Shown: piece after piece, positions 7,262 to 15,040 of the stretch
How the letters are laid out: each line of letters begins with the position of its first letter
How positions within the stretch are numbered: the stretch's first letter is position 1
NCBI GenBank assembly: GCA_016296415.1
Contig: JAEDJH010000023.1
Coordinates: forward strand, 1-21,347
Direction of reading: 5' to 3'
DNA from: Clostridia bacterium
GTDB taxonomy: Bacteria; Bacillota; Clostridia; Christensenellales; CAG-138
DNA: 21,347 nucleotides
Program-made: the position numbers and the translations under genes
Notes under the pieces: generated by a model
What the model saw: only the letters and a program-made list of their open reading frames with translations
Told to the model about the DNA's origin: nothing
Databases searched by the model: none

Positions 7262-7861
7262 ATGAAAAAATTCGCCATATTGCTGCTTTGCGGTCTGCTC
7301 GCAATGTTCTCGCTCACGGGCTGTGATGTACTGCTTAACTCGCTTTTGGGTGATAACGGCGGAGTCTCTTACGCCGAGCCTACCGATGATTTCATCGCTG
7401 ATTTTGAGCTTATAACTTTAGCGCCCACGCAAAACAATGCGTCCTCGAATGCGCCCGTTACCAAGACGCCCACCGCAAGCCCTACGGAAGAACCCGACGA
7501 GCCTGAGCTGGATTATTACGGGGTTTATACTTCAAGGGACGACGTTGCCCTCTATATATTCCTGTACGGCGAGCTTCCTTCCAACTTCATCACCAAGGCA
7601 GAGGCTCGTGCGCTCGGCTGGAACGGCGGTTCGCTCGAGCCGTATGCGCCCGGAAAATGTATCGGCGGCGACCGCTTCGGAAACTACGAAGGCCTGCTTC
7701 CCGAGAAGAACGGACGGATATATACCGAATGTGACATCGACACTCTCGGTGCCTCAAAGCGTGGAGCAAAGCGTATAGTATTCTCAAACGACGGCTTGAT
7801 CTACTACACCGACGACCATTATGAAAGCTTTATTCTGCTGTACGGAGATGAAAACCAATGA
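7262..7861 (+). CDS. Barnase-like ribonuclease made as a lipoprotein
   Basis: A 199-residue protein. The N-terminus is a lipoprotein signal (MKKFAILLLCGLLAMFSLTGC), with the lipid-modified Cys at 21. A low-complexity Thr/Pro/Glu spacer (about 40-82) is followed by a barnase domain (about 85-199). Close matches to barnase are LPSNFITKAEARALGW, APGKCIGGDRFGNYEG and DDHYESF. All four catalytic residues appear kept: Glu156 (TECDID), Arg167 and Arg171 (KRGAKRIV) and His186 (DDHYE), corresponding to barnase E73, R83, R87 and H102. The family cleaves single-stranded RNA, preferring G at the 5' side. The ATG at 7262 has GGAG at 7249-7252; the in-frame TTG at 7253 sits on that site. The stop overlaps the barstar-like start (ATGA), so the two are co-translated. 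Confidence 0.93.
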   Translation: MKKFAILLLCGLLAMFSLTGCDVLLNSLLGDNGGVSYAEPTDDFIADFELITLAPTQNNASSNAPVTKTPTASPTEEPDEPELDYYGVYTSRDDVALYIFLYGELPSNFITKAEARALGWNGGSLEPYAPGKCIGGDRFGNYEGLLPEKNGRIYTECDIDTLGASKRGAKRIVFSNDGLIYYTDDHYESFILLYGDENQ

Positions 7862-8169
7862 AAACCATAGTTCTTGACGGAAAAGAGATGCTCACAAGGC
7901 ATCAGCTGCACGAGTACATTGCAAGGAGGCTCTGTTTTCCCGAACATTACGGAAACAACCTCGATGCGCTCCATGATTGTTTGGGCGAGATCGCCGAGCC
8001 TACCCTGCTCGTTCTTTATAATGCCGATGCAATGACCGAGGCTTTAGGACATTACGGCACGCTGCTGCTGAAGGTGCTTTCCCTTTCAAGCAAGGAAAAC
8101 CCGAACATTCGCTTTGAAATAGACTGCACAGCGGTGATTTGCGATTATATGCCTTCGGACGGGGAATAA
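7858..8169 (+). CDS. Barstar-like RNase inhibitor
   Basis: A 103-residue acidic cytoplasmic protein. Matches to barstar include the opening strand KTIVLDGKEM, the helix HQLHEYIARRL, and FPEHYGNNLDALHDCLGEI, which corresponds to the barnase-binding helix and loop (barstar Tyr29, Trp/Asn and Asp35-Asp39 region). It should bind and block the RNase encoded just upstream if that is active in the cytoplasm. A GGAGATG site lies inside the RNase gene, seven bases before its ATG; the two genes overlap by four bases, ensuring the inhibitor is made with the toxin. No clear terminator follows before the tRNA promoter. Confidence 0.92.
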   Translation: MKTIVLDGKEMLTRHQLHEYIARRLCFPEHYGNNLDALHDCLGEIAEPTLLVLYNADAMTEALGHYGTLLLKVLSLSSKENPNIRFEIDCTAVICDYMPSDGE

Positions 8170-8242
8170 CCGCTGCCCGCACAGGCTTTTTGCCGGATGG
8201 GTGCGTTCAAGACGGAAAACGCAAAAAAATAATTATTAGGTG

Positions 8243-8271
8243 TTGACAACGGCAAAAAATAATGCTATTAT
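8243..8271 (+). promoter_or_regulatory. Near-consensus promoter of the tRNA pair
   Basis: A perfect TTGACA (8243-8248) and TATTAT (8266-8271) are separated by 17 bases, upstream of two tRNA genes. Confidence 0.8.
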
Positions 8272-8312
8272 TACTTTTGCATGGTGCCAAGATGAATATC
8301 GGCACAAGTCAT

Positions 8313-8388
<76 letters not shown>

Positions 8389-8391
8389 CAT

Positions 8392-8468
8392 GGCGGCGTA
8401 ACTCAGTTGGCTAGAGTAGTCGGTTCATACCCGGCCTGTCATCCGTTCGAATCGGATCGCCGCTACCA
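8392..8468 (+). tRNA. Elongator tRNA-Met (CAT)
   Basis: A 77-base cloverleaf three bases after the initiator gene. The acceptor arm GGCGGCG faces CGCCGCT (G1-U72 wobble), the D stem is ACTC/GAGT, and the anticodon stem-loop is GTCGG TTCATAC CCGGC. The T arm is ATCCG TTCGAAT CGGAT, and CCA is encoded. The acceptor sequence fits Firmicute elongator Met rather than the CAT-anticodon tRNA-Ile, although the latter is hard to exclude fully by eye. Confidence 0.92.
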
Positions 8469-8471
8469 AAG

Positions 8472-8503
8472 AGCGATAGGTTTAATGCCTGTCGCTTTTT
8501 CTT
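8472..8503 (+). terminator. Intrinsic terminator of the tRNA pair
   Basis: A 9-bp stem, AGCGATAGG (8472-8480) with CCTGTCGCT (8488-8496, one G-U pair), is followed by TTTTTCTTT. Confidence 0.85.
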
Positions 8504-8579
8504 TGCCCATTTTCCGAAGCTTAAGCGGATTCATCAGGCAATCACATCAGTATATACCTGAAAGATGCAATACTCTGCA

Positions 8580-8617
8580 CAAAAGGCAGGCAGCCGCCCC
8601 ATAAAGGGGCGGCTGCC
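8580..8617 (-). terminator. Terminator of the nucleotidase gene
   Basis: A perfect 12-bp stem (8589-8600 with 8606-8617, arm GGCAGCCGCCCC) has a five-base loop. On the minus strand it is followed by TGCCTTTTG, a short T run. Confidence 0.75.
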
Positions 8618-8647
8618 GTTATCGGTTAAAGGTTATTCGGTTGGTTA

Positions 8648-10393
8648 TCAGTCCTTCTTGCGGAAGAACATGATGCCCGAGCCGCTGACGATCGCCGCAA
8701 TGCCGATGAATGCAAGGGATGCTGCACCGGTCTTGGGAGGTCCTTCTTCTTCCGGCTCCTCAGCAATTATATTGATGCGTCCTGCAGGCTCCGCATAGGA
8801 AGCGCAGTTATCCTCGATGCCCTGCATGAAGTTGATAAGCGCATCTTCGAGGTTGACGCCGATAAGGATGCCGCTCTCGAGATAATTGTCCGCCAGTATA
8901 GCATAGGTGTCGCCGCCGGCTGCGAGGAAGTCATTGGTTGCCATGGTATAGGTGGCTTCGGGATCTACGAGCTCGCCGTTGATCCTTACGTTCTGAATAC
9001 GGCTTCCGGGATTGGTGGGATTTGCATACTCGCCTTCATACGCTTTGTAGGTATGGATCTCAAAGGTGAGACCGCTTACCTGCGGGAATGCGCCGTCCGC
9101 ATTGGGGCAGGCATGGGTCGCCGCCTCGAGGATGTAGATAAGCTGTTCGCCGGTAAGCTCAACCGTTGCAACCATGTTGCCGAACGGGAATACGGTGAAC
9201 AGATCGTATCTGGTGATGTCGCCGATCTGGATATCGGCACGAATGCCGCCGCCGTTGGTCAGGGCAAAGTCCGCTCCGGGAGCTGCTGCCAGGATCGCAT
9301 CCGCCGCAAGGTCGCCGAGGTTGGTTTCCTGCGTACGGACATACTGCCTTGTACCGTTAAGGAAAACGTCGGTATGACCGATTACTTCGGCATAGATAGC
9401 CATCATCTCGTCATAGTAGCTCTGTACGAGAGGAGTAATTACGCTGTCGGTGCCGACAAACTCCATAATGGGGTTGCCTTCTTCGTCAACTTCGCCGGTG
9501 TCGGCGCAGAGATCATCGTAATGTACCAGGCCCGCATCCTCTACAGCGCCATCGTGGTAAGCGATAACGCCGATGCTCTCGGTGTACTCTCCGGCGGAGC
9601 AAACAAGCGTACCGTTTACAAGGTTTTCCTCATCGTAAGCGGAGTGGCTGTGACCGTCGATAACGAAATCAATATCGGTAACTTCCGCAAGAATATCGGT
9701 TGAGCGATAGGGTTCGCTCGAAGCGTCATCGCCAAGATGGGCAAGCATGATTACGACTTCGCAGCCCTCGGCGCGGAGGGTATCAACCTGTGCCTGTGCA
9801 ATCTCCGGAAGCTCGTCTTCGTTGAAATCAATGCCGATTACGTTATTGGGGTTGGTCTTGGTTACGGTTTCGGGGGTTGCCATGCCGAAAATACCGATGT
9901 CGATACCGTCCACGGTAACAATGATGTTATCCTCGAAAACCAAAGAACCGTCGGCTTCATAGGTTACGTTTGCCGCAAGCACGGGGAAATCCATCTTGTC
10001 ATCGGCAAGACCGAGCAGATGCTCATAGCCGTAGTTGAAGTCGTGGTTGCCGGGTGCCATTGCGGTATAGCCGATCTGGTTCATAACGTCCACTACCGAC
10101 TCGCCCTTTGATGCGGTAACGATGGGCAATCCGTGTATCGTATCGCCTGCATCAAGAACTATAACGCTTGCACCTGCGCTCTCATAAACGTTCTTCAGGT
10201 ATGCAACGCCTGCCATACCGATGCTGGAACCGTCTTCCATTATTCTGCCATGGCTGTCGTTCGTATGAAGGAATATGACATAACCGTCAAGCTGACCGCC
10301 TTTTGCCTCGGAAGTTGCGAAAACGCTGCTCGTCATCGAGAACATCAGCGCGATCGCCGCTACGAGCGCAACAAATCTCATGCTCTTTTTCAT
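8648..10393 (-). CDS. Secreted 5'-nucleotidase / cyclic phosphodiesterase (UshA/YfkN type) with PPKTG wall-sorting tail
   Basis: A 581-residue two-domain enzyme that should hydrolyse nucleotides outside the cell. A signal peptide ends near VFA (24-26). The N-terminal metallophosphoesterase domain shows HTNDSHGR (D46, H48), LDAGD (about 81-84), GNHDFNYG (N116, H117), AHLGDD and GHSHS, together the usual two-metal site. The C-terminal nucleotidase domain follows (about 320-540), including TNGGGIRADI and the FPFGN motif. The end is PPKTG (552-556), a hydrophobic helix and FRKKD, a sortase sorting signal of the (S/P)PXTG type known from Clostridioides difficile. The ATG at 10393 has GGAGGG eight bases upstream; an open frame up to 10432 is not needed. 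It likely supports nucleotide salvage. Confidence 0.93.
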   Translation of the reverse strand: MKKSMRFVALVAAIALMFSMTSSVFATSEAKGGQLDGYVIFLHTNDSHGRIMEDGSSIGMAGVAYLKNVYESAGASVIVLDAGDTIHGLPIVTASKGESVVDVMNQIGYTAMAPGNHDFNYGYEHLLGLADDKMDFPVLAANVTYEADGSLVFEDNIIVTVDGIDIGIFGMATPETVTKTNPNNVIGIDFNEDELPEIAQAQVDTLRAEGCEVVIMLAHLGDDASSEPYRSTDILAEVTDIDFVIDGHSHSAYDEENLVNGTLVCSAGEYTESIGVIAYHDGAVEDAGLVHYDDLCADTGEVDEEGNPIMEFVGTDSVITPLVQSYYDEMMAIYAEVIGHTDVFLNGTRQYVRTQETNLGDLAADAILAAAPGADFALTNGGGIRADIQIGDITRYDLFTVFPFGNMVATVELTGEQLIYILEAATHACPNADGAFPQVSGLTFEIHTYKAYEGEYANPTNPGSRIQNVRINGELVDPEATYTMATNDFLAAGGDTYAILADNYLESGILIGVNLEDALINFMQGIEDNCASYAEPAGRINIIAEEPEEEGPPKTGAASLAFIGIAAIVSGSGIMFFRKKD

Positions 10394-10447
10394 AAGAAAC
10401 CCTCCGTTAAAAATTTTTCGCATTTTTATCATGCGATATTACAGTTT

Positions 10448-10476
10448 ATAGTATCATACATCCTCCCTTTTGTCAC
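10448..10476 (-). promoter_or_regulatory. Promoter of the nucleotidase gene
   Basis: On the minus strand, GTGACA (10471-10476) and TACTAT (10448-10453) are 17 bases apart. Confidence 0.45.
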
Positions 10477-10600
10477 GGGGATTTTATTCAAAAGCCTCTT
10501 TATTTTATATTACTCAGAGTAAATCCCCAAGGTCATACCCGATGTTTATATCTCCCAAATGCGGCAATACTTGTATAAAACATTGTCGAGGTGCATCCGT

Positions 10601-11419
10601 ATGAAAAACCGAAAAATACTGCGAAGCTACAAAAGAAAATTTCACGGCGGACGCCGTACGGTCGTGAGGATTGTGGATTTTATCTTTTTCCGACTTCTGT
10701 TCGTCGGCGTGTTCTATTTATGGTTCAGGACGCAGGTAAATACGACGCTCTCCCTTTGGCTGAGCGTGATTGCCATGCTGATGGTGAGCGTGCTCATTTC
10801 CCTGATAAACAGCATACGCTTCGATAAATTCGTTGCGGCGGAGCGCAAAAAGCTCCTCCATGCGCATATACTTCGGCAGCTTCAGCTTATGCCGTATGAC
10901 GAGTTTAAAAGTCTTGTCGGAAAGAGCTTTTCCCATGCGCATATTTTCCCCCTTCAAAGCTGCGACGACGTCACACGAAACGATATGCTCCACATAATAA
11001 AATACGCAAAAAGTCTCGGTATCTCCTCCGCCGCCGTATGTGCTACCTCCGCCTTTACCGCCGAGGCAAGGAGGTTCTCCGAATGCGTTCAGGGCATTGA
11101 GCTTACGCTCATAGACAGGGACGAGCTTATATACAAGGTAATATCCTCGTTTGACGAATACAGTATAGAGGAGCTTGAAAAAGATGAGCTTCTGCGTGCA
11201 GAAAGGGAGAAAAAGCTCCGCCGAAGCGGGCTGAAAAAGGCCTTCGCACCGTCCATGGCCTTGAAATATGCCGCCGCCGCAGTCGCTTTATTTGTGCTTT
11301 CGCTGTTCACCGAATACGCCCTCTACTTTAAGCTGATGGCATTTATATCCCTGTCCGTGGGTGCAATTTCGCTCACCCTCCCCCTTTATAAGCCTCACAG
11401 AAGGGATGCCGAGCGATAA
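10601..11419 (+). CDS. Membrane protein with a soluble domain resembling part of an Mrr-type nuclease fold
   Basis: A 272-residue protein. A basic start (KNRKILRSYKRKF) leads to two membrane helices (about 23-40 and 48-68), a soluble domain (about 75-215) and two C-terminal helices (about 218-240 and 244-262). In the soluble part, ISSAAVCATSAFTAEARRFSE followed by IELTLIDRDELIYKV has the pattern of the Mrr_cat/REase family (VTTS-FT-EAR...IELIDG-EL), but I see no convincing catalytic Asp and Glu-x-Lys before it, so it is probably not an active nuclease. The ATG at 10601 has GAGGTG seven bases upstream; the ATG at 10559 has none. Function unknown. Confidence 0.75.
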   Translation: MKNRKILRSYKRKFHGGRRTVVRIVDFIFFRLLFVGVFYLWFRTQVNTTLSLWLSVIAMLMVSVLISLINSIRFDKFVAAERKKLLHAHILRQLQLMPYDEFKSLVGKSFSHAHIFPLQSCDDVTRNDMLHIIKYAKSLGISSAAVCATSAFTAEARRFSECVQGIELTLIDRDELIYKVISSFDEYSIEELEKDELLRAEREKKLRRSGLKKAFAPSMALKYAAAAVALFVLSLFTEYALYFKLMAFISLSVGAISLTLPLYKPHRRDAER

Positions 11420-11429
11420 TATTTTTTGC

Positions 11430-11458
11430 TTGACACGGACATATATATACAGTATAAT
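11430..11458 (+). promoter_or_regulatory. Perfect consensus promoter of the thiT leader
   Basis: TTGACA (11430-11435) and TATAAT (11453-11458) are both perfect and separated by 17 bases. This is the strongest promoter in the window, as expected for a gene controlled after initiation by a riboswitch. Confidence 0.9.
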
Positions 11459-11466
11459 CATACCGA

Positions 11467-11545
11467 CAACAGGGGAGCTTTTTGCTGAGAGGAAGTTCGG
11501 CTTCGACCCTATAACCTGATCCGGATAATGCCGGCGTAGGAAGCT
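11467..11545 (+). ncRNA. TPP riboswitch (THI box)
   Basis: Conserved aptamer blocks occur in order: GGGGAGC (11472-11478), GCTGAGAGG (11484-11492), GACCCT (11505-11510), and ACCTGATCCGGATAATGCCG plus GCGTAGGAA (11514-11542). This is the class that binds thiamine pyrophosphate. It lies between a consensus promoter and thiT, so excess TPP should switch off thiamine uptake. Confidence 0.95.
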
Positions 11546-11563
11546 ATATACGTGTTTTTTCTT

Positions 11564-11595
11564 ATACGCCGATTTATCCGCCGGCGTATTTATTT
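11564..11595 (+). terminator. Riboswitch-controlled terminator
   Basis: ATACGCCG (11564-11571) pairs perfectly with CGGCGTAT (11582-11589), followed by TTATTTTATT. The same 5' arm can instead pair with CGGCGTA at 11532-11538 inside the aptamer, giving an antiterminator when TPP is absent. Confidence 0.75.
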
Positions 11596-11613
11596 TATTA
11601 AAGGAGAAAAACT

Positions 11614-12234
11614 ATGGAAAAAAGTACTGTAAGCACAAAGTCCGTTTCAAAAAGAAGGCTGCTCAGCCTTTGTGAGGGCGCAATATGTATTGCAATGGCG
11701 TATGCCCTGAGCTTTTTGGAAATACCCATCGGGGTAAACGGAGGAAGCCTCAGCCCTGCGATGATACCCATATTGATATTTGCGATAAGAAACGGGGCCG
11801 GCATGGGCATTGCGGCAGGCTTCCTTTTCGGGATTATCAAGTTTTTCCTCGCAGGCGGCACCGCACTCAACTGGCAGTCCATGCTGCTGGATTATTCGGT
11901 AGCCTATGCCGCAGTCGGTCTCGGCGGACTTGTATCACCGCTGATCTACAGCAGATCGGATGCCTCCGCAAATTGGAAAAAGGTGCTTCTTTGGGGCGCA
12001 GTCGGTACAATAATCGGCTGTGCCGCAAGGTTTTTAATACACTATATCAGCGGCGTGACGGTATATGCCGAGTGGATGCCCGAGGAGTTTCTCGGCATGA
12101 CAATGACCACGCCGTACTTCTACTCGCTTTTGTACAACGGACTGTTCATGCTCCCGAGCACGGTTTTGGCGGTAGTAATCACTCCCCTGCTTTTGAAGGC
12201 GCTCGGCGGCATTAAACCGGCAAAAAGCAGGTAA
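11614..12234 (+). CDS. thiT: Thiamine-specific ECF transporter S component ThiT
   Basis: A 206-residue membrane protein with about six helices, the substrate-capture part of an energy-coupling factor transporter. The family signature is clear: an N-terminal CEGAICIAMAYALSFL segment, GGSLSPAMIPI (helix 2), NWQSMLLDYSVAYAAVG (the thiamine-binding W-x-x-x-LLDY region), CAARFLIHYISG and YSLLYNG near the end. It should work with the shared EcfA, EcfA' and EcfT energising module, which is not in this window. The ATG has AAGGAG (11601-11606) seven bases upstream. It is controlled by the TPP riboswitch and followed by a terminator, so it is a single-gene unit. Confidence 0.95.
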   Translation: MEKSTVSTKSVSKRRLLSLCEGAICIAMAYALSFLEIPIGVNGGSLSPAMIPILIFAIRNGAGMGIAAGFLFGIIKFFLAGGTALNWQSMLLDYSVAYAAVGLGGLVSPLIYSRSDASANWKKVLLWGAVGTIIGCAARFLIHYISGVTVYAEWMPEEFLGMTMTTPYFYSLLYNGLFMLPSTVLAVVITPLLLKALGGIKPAKSR

Positions 12235-12247
12235 AAATACAAAAACA

Positions 12248-12282
12248 GGGGGCTGTAATTTTAACAGCCTCCTTTTCTTTTT
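12248..12282 (+). terminator. Intrinsic terminator after thiT
   Basis: GGGGGCTGT (12248-12256) pairs with ACAGCCTCC (12264-12272, one G-U), followed by TTTTCTTTTT. Confidence 0.85.
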
Positions 12283-12298
12283 GCTGCACTGTACAGCG

Positions 12299-12330
12299 AA
12301 AAAAGGGCGTCGGGATTTTACCGACTCCCC
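12299..12330 (-). terminator. Intrinsic terminator of the CoA-transferase/thiolase operon
   Basis: On the minus strand, a GGGAGTCGG arm pairs with CCGACGCCC (12305-12330, one internal mismatch), followed by six T. Confidence 0.75.
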
Positions 12331-12343
12331 AATGCAGGGTTTA

Positions 12344-13528
12344 TTACATCTTTTCGACTATGGTGGTTACGCCCATGCCGCCGCCTACGCAAAGCGTTGC
12401 AAGACCGACCTTCTTGTCGAGCCTCTGCATATTGTGCAGCAGTGTTACAAGGATACGGCAGCCGGATGCGCCGATGGGGTGTCCGAGTGCGATCGCACCG
12501 CCGGTAACGTTGACCTTTTCCTTGTCCCAGCCAAGATCCATACCTACCGCTATCGACTGCGCCGCAAACGCCTCGTTTGCCTCGATGAGGTCTATATCAT
12601 CTATCGTCATGTTCGCCTTTGCGAGTGCTTTCCTCGTGCTTGCCACGGGACCTACGCCCATGATGCTCGGGTCAACGCCGCCGCTGCAGCCGGCAACCAG
12701 CTTTGCCATGGGCTTCACGCCAAGCTCCGCCGCCTTTTCCGCACTCATCACTATTACGGCGGCCGCACCGTCGTTTATGCCGGAGGCGTTTGCTGCGGTT
12801 ACGGTGCCGTCGTTCTTGAATGCCGGACGCAGCTTGCCGATACCGGCCGCAGTTACGCCTGCCCTCGGGAACTCGTCCTTGCCGAACATAACTACTTCCT
12901 TCTTGACCTTTACGGGAACGGGTACTATCTCCGCATCGAAATAGCCGTTGTTCTGCGCTTCCTCGGTCTTGTTCTGGCTCCATGCCGCAAACTCGTCCTG
13001 CATCTCACGGGTTATGCCGTATTTTTCCGCTACGTTTTCTGCGGTGATACCCATGTGATAATTGTTGAATGCTTCCCACAGACCGTCCTTGACCATGCAG
13101 TCCACAATTTTGTCCTCGGGCATGCTCATCCTGTATCCGAAACGGGCTTTCGGGAGAGCATAGGGCGCAAGGCTCATGTTTTCCATACCGCCGACCAAAA
13201 CCACATCGGCGTCGCCGGCCTTTATCATGGAGGCTGCCGTATTTACCGCCTTCAGACCGGAGCCGCACACATTGTTGATCGTCATTGCGGGGATCTCAAC
13301 GGGCATACCCGCCTTTATCATAGCCTGTCTTGTTACATTCTGCCCCAATCCCGCCTGAAGCACGCAACCCATAACGACTTCGTCAACGTCCTCAGGCTTT
13401 ATGCCCGCACGGTTTATTGCCTCTTTGATCACGATGGCACCGAGATCCGCCGCCGGAATGTCCTTCAGCATGCCGCCGAACGAACCGATCGCAGTTCTGA
13501 CCGCACCGACCAATACGATTTCCTTCAT
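12344..13528 (-). CDS. atoB: Acetyl-CoA acetyltransferase (thiolase)
   Basis: A 394-residue biosynthetic/degradative thiolase that interconverts two acetyl-CoA and acetoacetyl-CoA. All active-site elements are present: Cys88 in NNVCGSG, the NEAFAAQ segment, His350 in GHPIGASG and Cys380 in CVGGGMG. The length equals the family norm. The ATG has AGGAGG-type sequence upstream (complement of TTTCCTCCTG). It lies 47 bases after the CoA-transferase B gene on the same strand. Together they convert acetoacetate via acetoacetyl-CoA to acetyl-CoA, or run in the opposite direction. No butyrate genes (hbd, crt, bcd) are beside it here. It could equally be called thlA. Confidence 0.95.
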   Translation of the reverse strand: MKEIVLVGAVRTAIGSFGGMLKDIPAADLGAIVIKEAINRAGIKPEDVDEVVMGCVLQAGLGQNVTRQAMIKAGMPVEIPAMTINNVCGSGLKAVNTAASMIKAGDADVVLVGGMENMSLAPYALPKARFGYRMSMPEDKIVDCMVKDGLWEAFNNYHMGITAENVAEKYGITREMQDEFAAWSQNKTEEAQNNGYFDAEIVPVPVKVKKEVVMFGKDEFPRAGVTAAGIGKLRPAFKNDGTVTAANASGINDGAAAVIVMSAEKAAELGVKPMAKLVAGCSGGVDPSIMGVGPVASTRKALAKANMTIDDIDLIEANEAFAAQSIAVGMDLGWDKEKVNVTGGAIALGHPIGASGCRILVTLLHNMQRLDKKVGLATLCVGGGMGVTTIVEKM

Positions 13529-13575
13529 TGCTGTTTCCTCCTGTTTTTTTGATTTATGCGGTTAATACGCCGCCT

Positions 13576-14232
13576 TTATTCGCCTATATCCATTACCTTG
13601 AGGTCGTCATATACCACAAGCGCTGCATCGGTAGCCGCACGCACCTGCTCAACGGTATAGCCGGGAGCGATCTCGGTAAGCACCAGACCCTCGGGTCTTA
13701 CTTCCATAACGCCCATCTCGGTAACGATGACGTCAACAACGTTCGCTCCGGTAAGCGGGAAGGTACATTCCTTGAGTATTTTGGGATTGCCCTTTGCGGT
13801 GTGTTCCATAGCGATAACTACCTTCTTTGCACCGGCAACGAGGTCCATTGCGCCGCCGATGCCGCCCATGCGCTTGCCGGGTATGCACCAGTTTGCAAGG
13901 TTTCCGCGCTCATCAACCTGCATTGCGCCGAGTACGGTTGCGTTTATATGACCGCCTCTTATCGCCCCGAAGGAGTCCGTGCTGCTGATAAATTGTGCGC
14001 CGGGGGCGGTGGTTATCTGGGTTCCGCCGGCGTCAACGACGTTGTCGGTTCCTTCGCCCTCGGGGGCACGTCCTGCCGCACCGATTATGCCGTTCTCGGC
14101 ATGGATGATGATGGTTATTCCCTCGGGAATATGGTTTGCCACAAGCTGAGGTACGCCGATTCCGAGGTTTACGACGTCACCGTCGCTGAGCATCATTGCA
14201 ACGCGCTTTGCGATAAAATTCTTGTTATCCAT
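13576..14232 (-). CDS. atoA: CoA-transferase subunit B (acetoacetate/butyrate type)
   Basis: A 218-residue beta subunit of a family I CoA-transferase. The catalytic glutamate is Glu46 in HAENGIIG, which forms the glutamyl-CoA thioester. Other typical segments are NLGIGVPQLVANHIPEG, SFGAIRGGHI and WCIPGKRMGGIGGAMDLV. The start ATG directly follows the TAA of subunit A, so the two subunits are translationally coupled, giving equal amounts for the heteromeric enzyme. The exact acyl substrate (acetoacetate, butyrate, acetate) cannot be read from the sequence; the adjacent thiolase favours acetoacetyl-CoA. Confidence 0.93.
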   Translation of the reverse strand: MDNKNFIAKRVAMMLSDGDVVNLGIGVPQLVANHIPEGITIIIHAENGIIGAAGRAPEGEGTDNVVDAGGTQITTAPGAQFISSTDSFGAIRGGHINATVLGAMQVDERGNLANWCIPGKRMGGIGGAMDLVAGAKKVVIAMEHTAKGNPKILKECTFPLTGANVVDVIVTEMGVMEVRPEGLVLTEIAPGYTVEQVRAATDAALVVYDDLKVMDIGE

Positions 14233-14895
14233 TTATTTGTCCTCCTTAGGTGCTACAACGATGGCATTGATATATATGCCGGATACGGTCACGAGATCGG
14301 GATCGATCGCTCCGACGGGAACCAGCTCATCGGCTTCGACCACAACGTAATCGCAGGCGGTTGCTATTGCGGCGTTGTAGTTTTTTGATGTCCCCTTCAT
14401 ATAGCAGTTGCCGAACTCATCAACGACGGAGGCACGTATGATGCCCACGTTGCCCCTGAGCGCCGTTTCCATAAGGTACTTTTTGCCGTTAAACTCTCTT
14501 ACTTCCTTGCCCTCCTCGACGACGGTTCCGACGCCAGTGGGGGTGTAAAATGCGGCAATACCGAAACCGCCGCAGCGAATGCGCTCGGTAAGGGTGCCCT
14601 GCGGATTGATGTGCAGGCAGGCAGGATTTTCTTTGTACATCCTCTGTGCGGCTTCGTTCTGAGCAATATAGGTGCAGATAAGGTCGCTTACCTGTCCCGC
14701 GTCCAGAATTTTGGTAAGGCTGGAAGTCGGTATTCCCATATCGTTGTTGACAATGGTGAGATTCCTCGCCGGATGCCCTACAAACTCAGAAAGCAGATAC
14801 TCAGGGCTGCCGCATTGCAAAAAGCCTCCGACCATTACGGTATCGCCGTCCTTAACATGGGACAGGGCTTCTTTAGCAGTAGTTATTTTGTTCAT
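14233..14895 (-). CDS. atoD: CoA-transferase subunit A (acetoacetate/butyrate type)
   Basis: A 220-residue alpha subunit, first gene of the operon. It starts MNKITTAKEALSHVKDGDTV and shows the typical VMVGGFLQCGSPEYLL glycine loop near residues 20-35, then NNDMGIP, NPQGTLTERIRCGGFGIAAF and a YTPTGVGT stretch. The start at 14895 follows a GGAGGT site; the open frame continues upstream to 15318, but that extension is intergenic and reads through the divergent perR promoter, so it is rejected. A candidate promoter on the minus strand is TTGCTT-N17-TACAAT within the AT-rich region near 14985-15015. It forms the substrate- and CoA-binding partner of subunit B. Confidence 0.93.
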   Translation of the reverse strand: MNKITTAKEALSHVKDGDTVMVGGFLQCGSPEYLLSEFVGHPARNLTIVNNDMGIPTSSLTKILDAGQVSDLICTYIAQNEAAQRMYKENPACLHINPQGTLTERIRCGGFGIAAFYTPTGVGTVVEEGKEVREFNGKKYLMETALRGNVGIIRASVVDEFGNCYMKGTSKNYNAAIATACDYVVVEADELVPVGAIDPDLVTVSGIYINAIVVAPKEDK

Positions 14896-15040
14896 ATTTA
14901 CCTCCGCATCATTTAGTAAAGCAAGCTGTTTTTTCCGTCTTGCCACGACATATTCCGTATCGGATGCCGTTAAAATATACATATACATTGTAAATGCAAA
15001 AACCTCATTAAGCAATATAAAAAAATTTTTTAAAACGGTA

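Noticed and set aside
8392..8468. CAT-anticodon tRNA-Ile (k2C type)
   Set aside because: The acceptor and D-arm sequences match Firmicute elongator tRNA-Met better.
12281..13552. A 423-codon open frame on the plus strand opposite the thiolase
   Set aside because: It is antisense to a gene with complete thiolase motifs, has no ribosome site and gives low-complexity sequence rich in His, Tyr and Arg; a by-product of codon bias.
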